Positions 41,951 through 50,068 of a stretch of DNA of 64,000 nucleotides are shown here, piece after piece; position 1 is the stretch's first letter; every line of letters begins with the position of its first letter. Under the pieces are notes generated by a model. That model made no database searches. It was not told where the DNA came from and was given only the letters and a program-made list of their open reading frames with translations. Source of the DNA: Nocardia blacklockiae (lineage in GTDB: Bacteria; Actinomycetota; Actinomycetes; Mycobacteriales; Mycobacteriaceae); NCBI RefSeq assembly GCF_015477355.1, contig NZ_JADLRJ010000003.1, positions 496,001 through 560,000 on the forward strand, in the 5' to 3' direction. Position numbers and translations under genes: made by a program.

Positions 41951-42886
41951 TCAGTATCCGGCGACTACGTCGACGCGGGCGATCAGGTCGTGGCCGGTGA
42001 CGAAACGGCCGACATTGTCGCGGACGCGCTCGGCGAACGCGACGGTGCGCAGGTGCGGGGGATTCGAATCGTGCGGGGTGATGATCGCGTTCGGCAGCTC
42101 CCAGAGCGGGTGGCCGTCGGGCAGTGGTTCGGGGTCGGTGACGTCGAGGCCCACGCCGCCGAGGGCGCCGTCGCGCAGCGCCTGGACGACGGCGTCGGTG
42201 TCGATGAGGCTGCCGCGGGCGATATTGATCACCCAGGAGGTCGGTTTCAACTGTGCCAGTTCGGCTTTGCCGACCAGATGGTGGGTCTGCGGGGTGGCCG
42301 GGGCGGCGACGACCACGTGATCGGTGCGCGGCCACACTTCGGGCAACCGATGCGCGGCAACGGTTTCCACCACGCCCGGGGCCGAAACGGGTGTGCCGGA
42401 ACGATTCACGGCGATTACGCGCGCGCCGAACGGGTGCAGCAGCGTGATCAGCTCGCGCCCGATCCCGCCCGCGCCGACGATCGTCACCGTGGCACCGCGC
42501 AGGGTCCCGATGCGCGGGAAGAACTCGGTCTGCCGCCAGCTGCGGGCGCGCACGTGCTCGGGCAGGTGACGCACGCCCGCCAGCAGCAGCATCAGCGCGT
42601 GCTCGGCGACGCTGCGCGCGAATGCCCCGGCGGCCGAGGTGAACACGACGTCCGGATGCCGCCGGAAGACATCGGCGTCGAACCACTCCTCGACCCCGGC
42701 CGAGAACAGCTGCACCCACTCGATCCCGTCGGGCAATCGCTCCGGGAACCCGGCCGGACCCCCGTCCCACACCAGCCCGCGCGCCTCCGCCAGCGGGGCC
42801 ACCACCGCCCCGCCCGCGACCACCGCCCGCTCCAAGAGATCGGTCGGCTTCGGCCCGAGGGCAATCGGAACAGCGGCCGTGGACAT
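41951..42886 (-). CDS. D-2-hydroxyacid dehydrogenase
   Basis: A 311-residue NAD(P)-dependent enzyme of the D-isomer-specific 2-hydroxyacid dehydrogenase family. The Rossmann loop is VTIVGAGGIGRELITLL near residue 135. The catalytic arginine is in NIARGSLIDTDAV, the acidic partner in LDVTDPEPLPDGHPLW and the histidine in IITPHDSNPP. It reduces a 2-keto acid or the reverse; the substrate is not predictable. The ATG at 42886 is 7 nt from GGAGGG; a GTG 6 nt earlier is too close to that site. Confidence 0.9.
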   Translation of the reverse strand: MSTAAVPIALGPKPTDLLERAVVAGGAVVAPLAEARGLVWDGGPAGFPERLPDGIEWVQLFSAGVEEWFDADVFRRHPDVVFTSAAGAFARSVAEHALMLLLAGVRHLPEHVRARSWRQTEFFPRIGTLRGATVTIVGAGGIGRELITLLHPFGARVIAVNRSGTPVSAPGVVETVAAHRLPEVWPRTDHVVVAAPATPQTHHLVGKAELAQLKPTSWVINIARGSLIDTDAVVQALRDGALGGVGLDVTDPEPLPDGHPLWELPNAIITPHDSNPPHLRTVAFAERVRDNVGRFVTGHDLIARVDVVAGY

Positions 42887-42919
42887 GCGCACGCCCTCCT
42901 CACGTAGTGGTTCGAGAAG

Positions 42920-43885
42920 TCAGGATTGGGAGTCTTCGTCCAGATCGACCTCGATCTTGTCGCGGTCGGCCCATTCCAAGAGGTGATTCAGGTCGAAGGG
43001 GGACTCGTCGATGCCGGCGTGCAGGTCGCCGAGTTTCGCGTAGCGGTCGGGGACCGTGCCGAGGGTGAAGTCGCGCGGATCCAGGTCGGGAATCTCGTCC
43101 CAGCGGACCGGGGTGGAGACGGTGGCGGCGGGGACGCCGCGGACCGAGTACGCGGCGGCGATGGTGTGGTCGCGGGCGTTCTGGTTGTAGTCGACGAACA
43201 GCATCTTCGGATCGCGGTCGCGGCGCCACCACGTGGTGGTCACGTCGTCGGGGGCGCGGCGCTCGACCTCGCGGGCGAAGGCGAGGGCGGCGCGGCGCAC
43301 CTCCTGGAAGCCGTGCTCGGGCGCGATCCGCACGTACACGTGCAACCCCTTGCCGCCGGAGGTCTTCGGCCAGCCGACCGCGCCCAACTCGTCCAGCACC
43401 TCGCGCACCACGCCCGCCACCCGCTGCACTCGCGAGAACGGGCAGTCGGGCATCGGGTCCAGATCGATGCGCCACTCGTCGGGCTTCTCGGTGTCGAAGC
43501 GCCGCGAATTCCAGGGATGGAACTCCACCGTCGACATCTGCACCGCCCAGATGACGTCCGCGAGTTCACGCACGCACAGTTCGTCGGCGGTGCGGCCGTA
43601 GCGAGGGAAGTAGACCCGCACGGTCGGCACCCAGTCCGGCGCGCCCGCGGGCACCCGCTTCTGGTGAACCTTGTCGCCCGCCAACCCCTTCGGGAACCGG
43701 TGCAGCATGCACGGCCGGTCCCGCAGCGCGTTCACGATCCCGTCGCCCACGCTCAGGTAGTACTGCACCAGGTCGAGCTTGGTCGCCCCGGACTCGGGGA
43801 AATACACCCGATCCGGATTCGACACCCGCACCGTATGCTCCCCGACGGTCAGTTCGACCGCCGGCGAGCCAGACTTGCCGGCCAC
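42920..43885 (-). CDS. LigD-type DNA polymerase/primase domain protein
   Basis: A 321-residue stand-alone polymerase of the archaeo-eukaryotic primase family found in bacterial end joining. VYFPESGATKLDLVQYY, MLHRFPKGLAG and KTSGGKGLHVYV are family signatures. The metal-binding pair is in RIDLDPMPD near residue 148, and the third acidic residue in FVDYNQNARDHTIAAA near 228. It adds ribo- or deoxynucleotides to fill gaps at broken ends. No ligase domain and no ku gene are adjacent. GTG start with TATCGT 7 nt upstream, so possibly leaderless. It follows recQ on the same strand by 43 bp. Confidence 0.92.
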   Translation of the reverse strand: MAGKSGSPAVELTVGEHTVRVSNPDRVYFPESGATKLDLVQYYLSVGDGIVNALRDRPCMLHRFPKGLAGDKVHQKRVPAGAPDWVPTVRVYFPRYGRTADELCVRELADVIWAVQMSTVEFHPWNSRRFDTEKPDEWRIDLDPMPDCPFSRVQRVAGVVREVLDELGAVGWPKTSGGKGLHVYVRIAPEHGFQEVRRAALAFAREVERRAPDDVTTTWWRRDRDPKMLFVDYNQNARDHTIAAAYSVRGVPAATVSTPVRWDEIPDLDPRDFTLGTVPDRYAKLGDLHAGIDESPFDLNHLLEWADRDKIEVDLDEDSQS

Positions 43886-43928
43886 CCGTCCGACGATAGC
43901 CGGTGATCACCCGCGCGGGCAGCGCGGA

Positions 43929-46013
43929 TCAGGCGGGTGTCGCCAACGCGAACGGGAGGACGGCCGGAGCGCCCGCCAAGCGCAGGGTGCGAGCGGCCAG
44001 CGTGAAGGTCCAGCCCGTCTCGGTGAGGGCGTCGACCAGCAGGATCGGCCCGTCGGCGGCGGACAAATCGGGCGGCTCCCACGAATCGAACAGGGCGGCG
44101 ACGCGATGCGCGGAGTTGGCGGCCGAGACCGGCGGACGGTCGGGCCGGGTGCGCAGCGTGCCGAGATCGCGCAGCCGACCGATCTCGGCGAGCCGCGCGG
44201 CCAGGTCGGCGGTCAGCCGGGGATGGGTGGGCGACTCCAGGGCCATGACGGCGGTGGGCCGCTCCGCCCAGTCCCACTCCCGCAGCACCGTGATGCAGGC
44301 GTCCACGATGTGGCCGGGCACGGGCTCGTCCGGGCCGTCGAGCAGCGCGCGCAGGCGTTTGCCCCACGCGAGATCGCTGAGCCGGCCGAGCACCCGGCCG
44401 GTCTCCGCGCCCTCGGAGATCTTGCCGGACAACGGAATTCCCAGCTTCGCCATCCCCGTCGGCCACTGCTTGCGCGGCGCCAGGTCGATGCCGGGACGGT
44501 CCAGGCGGGCGCGGGTGGCCGTCAGCTCCGCCGTGCCGACGGTTATGTCGGCGTGCACTCCCGTGCAGTTGTCGCAGCGGCCGCAGCCCGCCGCGCCGAG
44601 GGCCGGATCGTCGAGTTGGCGGCGCAGGAAGTTCATCCGGCACTCGGTGGTGGTCTGGTAGTCGATCATGGCCTGCTGCTCGGCCTCGCGCGCCACCGCC
44701 AGGCGCTCGTAGCGTTCGGCGTCGTAGACCCAGGGGACGCCGGTGGCCAGCCAGCCGCCACGCACCCGGCGGACCGCGCCGTCCACATCGAGCACCTTCA
44801 GCACCATCTCCAGCCGCGAGCGGTTGAGTTCCACCAGCGGCTCCAGCGCGGCCGTCGACTGCGCGCGCTCGCGGTCCAGCACCTCCAGCACGGCGTGCAC
44901 CACATGCTCGCGGGGAAAGGCCACGGACGTGAAGTAACTCCAGATCCGGCGGTCCTCCGGGCCCGGCAGCAGCACCACCTCGGCGCGCTCGGTGCCGCGG
45001 CCCGCGCGGCCCACCTGCTGGTAGTAGGCGATGGGGGAGGAGGGCGCGCCGAGGTGCACGACGAAACCGAGATCCGGCTTGTCGAATCCCATGCCGAGCG
45101 CGGACGTCGCGATCAACGCCTTGACCTCGTTGTCCAGCAAGGCCTGTTCGAGCGTCTCGCGTTCGGCCGGTTCGGTGCGGCCGGTGTAGGTCGCGACCCG
45201 ATGGCCCTGGGCGGCGAGCAGATCGGCGAGGTCGTGCGCGGCGGCGACCGTCAGCGTGTAGATGATGCCGGAGCCGGGCAGCTCGTGCAGGCGCGTGCCC
45301 AGCCAGGCGGTGCGCTGCACCGCGTCGTCGATGCGCACCACCGACAGGTGCAGCGACTCGCGGTCCAGTGTGCCGCGCAGCACCAGCGTGTCGGTGCCGA
45401 TCTGGGTGGACACGTCGGTGACCACTCGGTCGTTGGCGGTCGCGGTGGTGGCCAGCACCGGCACGTCGCTGCCGAGGTCGGCGATCAGGGTGCGGATGCG
45501 GCGATAGTCGGGCCGGAAGTCGTGCCCCCAGTCGGAGACGCAGTGCGCCTCGTCGATGACCACCAGGCCCGCGTCGGCGGCCAGCTTCGGCAGCACCGCG
45601 TCGCGGAAGTCGGGATTGTTCAAGCGCTCCGGGCTGACCAGCAGCACGTCGACCTCGCCCGCCGCCACCTGGGCGTGGATCTCGTCCCACTCGGTGACGT
45701 TGCCCGAGTTGATGGTCGCCGCGACGACGCCCGCGCGCCGGGCCGCCGCCACCTGGTTGCGCATCAACGCCAGCAGCGGCGACACGATCACCGTGGGGCC
45801 GCGCCCGTCGCGGCGCAGCAGCTTGGCGGCGATGAAATACACCGCCGACTTGCCCCAGCCGGTGCGCTGCACCACCAGCGCGCGGCGGCGCTGGACCACC
45901 AGAGCCTCGATCGCCGTCCACTGATCCTCCCGCAGCCGCGCGCGCGGCCCGGCCAGCTCGCGCAGCAGCGTCTCGGCGGAATCCCGCAGGTCGGTCGTCG
46001 TCACGCGGTCCAT
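43929..46013 (-). CDS. RecQ-family DNA helicase with phosphoribosyltransferase-like C-terminus
   Basis: A 694-residue superfamily 2 helicase. Walker A is QRTGWGKSAVYF, the DEAH box VVIDEAHCVSDWGHDFRPDY, motif VI QQVGRAGRGTERAEV, and the zinc-binding cysteines are in CRMNFLRRQL and GCGRCDNC. The last 150 residues contain GPILLVDALTETGWTFTLAA, a PRPP-loop-like signature of a type I phosphoribosyltransferase fold in place of the HRDC domain; actinobacterial homologues share this. It unwinds DNA with 3'-to-5' polarity during repair. The ATG at 46013 is preferred; a GTG at 46004 is possible and no ribosome binding site decides. Confidence 0.9.
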   Translation of the reverse strand: MDRVTTTDLRDSAETLLRELAGPRARLREDQWTAIEALVVQRRRALVVQRTGWGKSAVYFIAAKLLRRDGRGPTVIVSPLLALMRNQVAAARRAGVVAATINSGNVTEWDEIHAQVAAGEVDVLLVSPERLNNPDFRDAVLPKLAADAGLVVIDEAHCVSDWGHDFRPDYRRIRTLIADLGSDVPVLATTATANDRVVTDVSTQIGTDTLVLRGTLDRESLHLSVVRIDDAVQRTAWLGTRLHELPGSGIIYTLTVAAAHDLADLLAAQGHRVATYTGRTEPAERETLEQALLDNEVKALIATSALGMGFDKPDLGFVVHLGAPSSPIAYYQQVGRAGRGTERAEVVLLPGPEDRRIWSYFTSVAFPREHVVHAVLEVLDRERAQSTAALEPLVELNRSRLEMVLKVLDVDGAVRRVRGGWLATGVPWVYDAERYERLAVAREAEQQAMIDYQTTTECRMNFLRRQLDDPALGAAGCGRCDNCTGVHADITVGTAELTATRARLDRPGIDLAPRKQWPTGMAKLGIPLSGKISEGAETGRVLGRLSDLAWGKRLRALLDGPDEPVPGHIVDACITVLREWDWAERPTAVMALESPTHPRLTADLAARLAEIGRLRDLGTLRTRPDRPPVSAANSAHRVAALFDSWEPPDLSAADGPILLVDALTETGWTFTLAARTLRLAGAPAVLPFALATPA

Positions 46014-46131
46014 CGTGCCGCACGCGACCGACACCGAGCCACGACGCGTCCGTTCCCGCACCCTTTGCGTGTTCGCGCACCCCGATCCGTCGCAGGCGCG
46101 CGCGTGGTCACCGTCGGAGAACGCGGACCGG

Positions 46132-47061
46132 TCAGCGCCCGCCGGTCCCGGATTCCCGTCCGGACCGGTCACCGCCCGCGGTGTCCGACGCCAGCTCGAG
46201 CAGCCGGGCGCGGACCAGTTCCGGTCGCTCCTCCGGAATGAAATGCCCGCAGCCCGAGACGTATTCGACCGTGTAGTCGTCGGCGCGCGCGGTCTCCGCG
46301 GCGGCCAGCGCGGGGTGGATGGCGCCGTCGTCGGTGCCGAACAGGGCGCGGATCGGCACGGTGGCCCGGCGGCGTTCGGGGCGGCGGTTGGCCGGGATCT
46401 CGCGCAGCAGGAAGGTGCGGTAGGTGTCGGTCGCGGCGCGCGCGGTGACCGGGTCGCGGAAGCGGTCGGTGTAGGTGCGGACCACCTCGGGCGTGAATTC
46501 GCCGGTGCGGGTGACGCCGAGCCGGAAGACCCGCTCGAGGAACCGGGTGTGCCGCTGCAAGGGCACCCCGGGCCCGGCCACCAGCGGCTGATAGAGCAGG
46601 AACCGCCAGAAGTGCGGCGCCATCGTGCGCGCCGTCTGCCACGGGTGGGCGATGTTCAGCGGCAGGTACCCGTCGAACCGGTCCGGATCGGCCAGCACCA
46701 TGAGGAATCCGACGTAGCCGCCCCAGTCGTGCCCGACCAGCAGCGCCCGCGCGACGCCGAGTTCGTCCAGGAGCGCGAGCACATCCCGGGCGACGTCCTC
46801 CTTGGCCCAGCGGTGCGGCGGCGGCCCCGACCAGCCGTACCCCGGCAGGTCCGGCGCGATGATGCGCAGCCCCGGCGGCGGATCGGCGAGCAGATGCCGA
46901 TAGGTGTAGTGATGTTGCGGCCACCCGTGCAGCACGACCACCGGCCGCCCGTCGGCCGGGCCCGCCTCGGTGACGTGGAACCGCACGGCGCGGGCGGTGA
47001 CGAAGGAGCGGCGCACACCCGGGAGCGCCGGCGGGTCGGAGTGGATCGCGGTGGAGCGCAT
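46132..47061 (-). CDS. Alpha/beta hydrolase, epoxide hydrolase/dehalogenase-like
   Basis: A 309-residue alpha/beta-hydrolase. VVVLHGWPQHHYTYRHL is the oxyanion region, LLVGHDWGGYVGFLM carries an aspartate nucleophile (as in epoxide hydrolases and haloalkane dehalogenases), and SGCGHFIPEERPELV the catalytic histidine. The substrate is unknown. The ATG at 47061 is preceded by TAGCAT (47067-47072) at 5 nt, a near-leaderless arrangement; an upstream extension is open but unlike the family. The C-terminal tail is a Gly/Arg/Ser stretch. Confidence 0.88.
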   Translation of the reverse strand: MRSTAIHSDPPALPGVRRSFVTARAVRFHVTEAGPADGRPVVVLHGWPQHHYTYRHLLADPPPGLRIIAPDLPGYGWSGPPPHRWAKEDVARDVLALLDELGVARALLVGHDWGGYVGFLMVLADPDRFDGYLPLNIAHPWQTARTMAPHFWRFLLYQPLVAGPGVPLQRHTRFLERVFRLGVTRTGEFTPEVVRTYTDRFRDPVTARAATDTYRTFLLREIPANRRPERRRATVPIRALFGTDDGAIHPALAAAETARADDYTVEYVSGCGHFIPEERPELVRARLLELASDTAGGDRSGRESGTGGR

Positions 47062-47213
47062 ACCCGATGCTAGCCAGCGGCGACCGAGGAAAGTCCACGC
47101 CGCGAACGATTTCCGTCCGTGGCCGGGCAAATTTCCTACCAGGGCAGGACAATGGACTCGGCGGAGACGGTGAGATCACGCGGCGCGCCGCGGATTGCAG
47201 GGAGGACGGGGCG

Positions 47214-47696
47214 ATGCCGAACAAGTTCGAGTCACCGGCGGGCTGGGCCCCGCCCGGGTCGCAGTTCCAGGACCGCGGCCTCGCCGGCCGCACCGTGGGC
47301 GGTGTGCTGTTCGGCCTCGTGGTGACCCCGATCGGCATCGCCCTCGCCGCCAAGGGCGGCGCGGACATCCGCTACTGGGTGATCGTCGGCGCCGTCATCG
47401 ACCGGTGGACGGCGGCGCTCGAGATCATCGGCGGCTCACTGCTGTTGCTGCTCGTGGTCGTGCTCGCGGCCTTCTCCCCGCTCGGCACCACCGTCGCCGC
47501 GCTGGTGTGGGGCATCCTGCCCGGCATCCTGCACCTGCTGTTCCCCGACGAGACCTTCGGCCTGATCGCCGACCTGACCTTCATCGATCCCTCGCTACAG
47601 GTCGCCCTACACGCCTGGGTCACTTACGGTTTCGCCCTCATCTCCGGTTTCCTCCTCCTGGGCGCGGGCATAGTCGGCGCCCTGCGCAAACGCTGA
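47214..47696 (+). CDS. Hypothetical four-helix membrane protein
   Basis: A 160-residue integral membrane protein not assigned to a named family. A short polar N-terminus with SPAGWAPPGSQFQDRGL precedes four hydrophobic segments (about residues 29-51, 64-90, 92-112 and 129-155). Similar small proteins are common in Nocardia and Mycobacterium. GGGAGG lies 9 nt upstream of the ATG at 47214. It converges on rtcB with 8 bp between the stops. Confidence 0.7.
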   Translation: MPNKFESPAGWAPPGSQFQDRGLAGRTVGGVLFGLVVTPIGIALAAKGGADIRYWVIVGAVIDRWTAALEIIGGSLLLLLVVVLAAFSPLGTTVAALVWGILPGILHLLFPDETFGLIADLTFIDPSLQVALHAWVTYGFALISGFLLLGAGIVGALRKR

Positions 47697-47704
47697 GCGC
47701 CGCG

Positions 47705-48928
47705 TCAGCCCTTGACGCACAGCACCTGCCGCAGCGTGGCCACCACCTCCACCAGGTCCTGCTGGGCGGCGATGACCTCGTCGATGTCCTTGTAGGCGGC
47801 GGGGATCTCGTCGATCACCCCGGCGTCCTTGCGGGACTCGACGCCCTGCGTCTGGGCCGCCAGGTCCGCCACCGTGAACTGCCGCTTGGCCGCGTTGCGG
47901 CTCATCCGGCGGCCCGCGCCGTGCGAGGCGGAGCAGAACGAATCCGCATTTCCCTTGCCGCGCACCACGTACGAGCGCGTGCCCATGGAACCGGGGATCA
48001 GCGCCAGCTCGCCCGCACCGGCACGGACGGCGCCCTTGCGGGTGACCAGCATCGGCACACCGTCGATGATCTCCTCCGCCACGTAGTTGTGATGGCAGGA
48101 GATCGGCTCCTCGAAAGTCACCGGGAGCCCGGCGAATTCGTCGCGCACCGCCTTGCACACCAGCGCCAGCATGACCGCGCGATTGCGGGCCGCGTACTCC
48201 TGCGCCCAGGTCAGGTCGCGCCGGTAGGCCTCCATCTCCGGTGTGCCGGAGAGGAATACGGCCAGATCGCGGTCGGGCAGATCCTGGTTGTGCGGCAGCT
48301 TGCGGGCCGCCGCCATGTGCCGCTCGGCCAGTTCCTTGCCGATGTTGCGGCTGCCGGAATGCAGCAGGATCCACACGTGGTCGTCGGTGTCCAGGCAGAC
48401 TTCCACGAAGTGGTTGCCCCCGCCCAGCGTGCCCATCTGCTTGTGCGCCTTGGACTCTCGCGAATGCACGCCCGAATCCAGATCGGCGAACGCGGCCCAG
48501 AACCGGTCCCAGCCCGCGCGCAGCGTGGCGGTCGTGGCTCGGCGGCCGGTGATCTCGCCCTGCAAGCGCGTGACGTTCACCGGATCGTCGTGCGCGGCGA
48601 ACCCGACCGGCACCGCGGCCTCGATCCGCGACCGCAGCGCGCGCAGCGAGTCGGGCAGCTCGGCGGCGGTCAACGAGGTCCGCACCGCCTCCATGCCACA
48701 GCCGATGTCGACCCCGACCGCCGCCGGGGCGACCGCCTCGCGCATGGCGATGACCGACCCGACGGTGGCGCCCTTGCCGAGGTGCACGTCCGGCATCACG
48801 CGCACGCCGTGCACCCACTCCAGCTCCGCGATATTGCGCAGCTGCCGCAGCGCGGCCTGCTCGACCTCGTGCTCGTGGGCCCACATCAGCGTCCGCGCCC
48901 GGGTACCGCGCAGCTCGACGGGAAACAT
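47705..48928 (-). CDS. rtcB: RNA-splicing ligase RtcB
   Basis: A 407-residue GTP-dependent RNA ligase that joins 2',3'-cyclic phosphate or 3'-phosphate ends to 5'-OH ends, used in RNA repair. Metal-binding motifs are MPDVHLGKGATVGSVI, GVDIGCGMEAV and GTLGGGNHFVEV, and the guanylylated histidine is in SASHGAGRRMSR near residue 336. The sequence is intact and contains no intein. No archease gene or RtcA/RtcR gene is adjacent. GGAGAGGA lies 8 nt upstream of the ATG. Confidence 0.96.
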   Translation of the reverse strand: MFPVELRGTRARTLMWAHEHEVEQAALRQLRNIAELEWVHGVRVMPDVHLGKGATVGSVIAMREAVAPAAVGVDIGCGMEAVRTSLTAAELPDSLRALRSRIEAAVPVGFAAHDDPVNVTRLQGEITGRRATTATLRAGWDRFWAAFADLDSGVHSRESKAHKQMGTLGGGNHFVEVCLDTDDHVWILLHSGSRNIGKELAERHMAAARKLPHNQDLPDRDLAVFLSGTPEMEAYRRDLTWAQEYAARNRAVMLALVCKAVRDEFAGLPVTFEEPISCHHNYVAEEIIDGVPMLVTRKGAVRAGAGELALIPGSMGTRSYVVRGKGNADSFCSASHGAGRRMSRNAAKRQFTVADLAAQTQGVESRKDAGVIDEIPAAYKDIDEVIAAQQDLVEVVATLRQVLCVKG

Positions 48929-49078
48929 CGTCTCGATCCTCTCCAGGTGGTGAGCACTCCACGGTAGGTCGCGACCGCGGTGCCGTGCACCCGAATAATT
49001 CGCGAGAGCGGTGGGGAGACGGCGGAAATGGTTGCCGCACAGCGTAATTCGTAGCCGAGATGCGTGACGCGGTAGCCG

Positions 49079-49930
49079 CTAGGGTGAGAACGGCGGGGGT
49101 GTGAGGTCGTCGGCGAAGATTTCCGGGACGTCGTGGGCGACGCTGTCGGGGAAGTGGGCGGGGCGTTTCTCGAGGAACGCGGTGACGCCCTCGCGGGCGT
49201 CGGCGCTCGCGCCGCGCTGCCGCAGCGCGCGGGATTCGACGCGGTGCGCGATCATGGGGTGTTCGGCGCCGAGGTTGCGCCACAGCATCTTTCGCGCCAG
49301 CGCCACGGAGACCGGCGCGGAGTGCTCGGTGAGGCGGGCGGCCAGCGCGTAGGCCTCGTCGAGCAGTGTCTCGGCGGGGTGCAGGGAGTGGAACAGGCCC
49401 GCCTCGTACGCCTCGCGCACCTCGACGAGCCGGCCCGAGTACACCCAGTCCAGCGCGGTCTGCAACGGCACCAGGCGCGGCAGGAACCAGCTCGAGCAGG
49501 ATTCGGGCACGATCCCGCGCCGGTTGAAGACGAAACCGATGCGGGTGTGCTCGGCGGCCAGGCGGAAATCCGCGGCGAGCGTCAGGGTGATGCCGACACC
49601 GACGGCCGGCCCGTTGATCGCGGCGATGACCGGCTTGTGGCAGTCGAACATGCGCAGGGTGACCTCGCCGCCGCTGTCGCGGAACGGTTCGTCCCCGTCC
49701 TGCCCCGTCGCGTCGAAGGTCCGCGCGCCCGCCGACAGATCCGCGCCCGCGCAGAACGCGCGCCCGGCTCCCGTGACGACCACGGCCCGGACCCGGTCGT
49801 CGCGGTCGCAGGCGTCGAAGGCCTCGATCAGCTCGTCGCGCATCGCGAAGGTGAAGGCGTTGAGGTGGTCGGGACGGTTCAGGGTGATGGTTGCTACGGC
49901 GTCGGAGACGTCCAGGCGAATATCGGCCAT
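49079..49930 (-). CDS. Enoyl-CoA hydratase/isomerase family protein
   Basis: A 283-residue crotonase-fold protein. AFCAGADLSAGA and GPAVGVGITLTLAADFRLAA form the oxyanion hole, and RRGIVPESCSSWFLPRLV carries the conserved glutamate of hydratases. It hydrates or isomerises a 2-enoyl-CoA in beta-oxidation or a related path. The ATG at 49930 gives the family N-terminus (MADIRLDVSDAVATITLNRP); an ATG at 49942 is possible. Confidence 0.92.
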   Translation of the reverse strand: MADIRLDVSDAVATITLNRPDHLNAFTFAMRDELIEAFDACDRDDRVRAVVVTGAGRAFCAGADLSAGARTFDATGQDGDEPFRDSGGEVTLRMFDCHKPVIAAINGPAVGVGITLTLAADFRLAAEHTRIGFVFNRRGIVPESCSSWFLPRLVPLQTALDWVYSGRLVEVREAYEAGLFHSLHPAETLLDEAYALAARLTEHSAPVSVALARKMLWRNLGAEHPMIAHRVESRALRQRGASADAREGVTAFLEKRPAHFPDSVAHDVPEIFADDLTPPPFSP

Positions 49931-50068
49931 GCGGCTCAGCATGCCACCCGGATATGTGATTCGACATTCGTACTGTGATTAACAGATACCGCCCGGTACT
50001 TCCCATCTTTGTGAGCGAAGGTTCTCCCTCCGTGGTAGAAATCCAGGCAGTACGAAGGGTGGAGCTCG

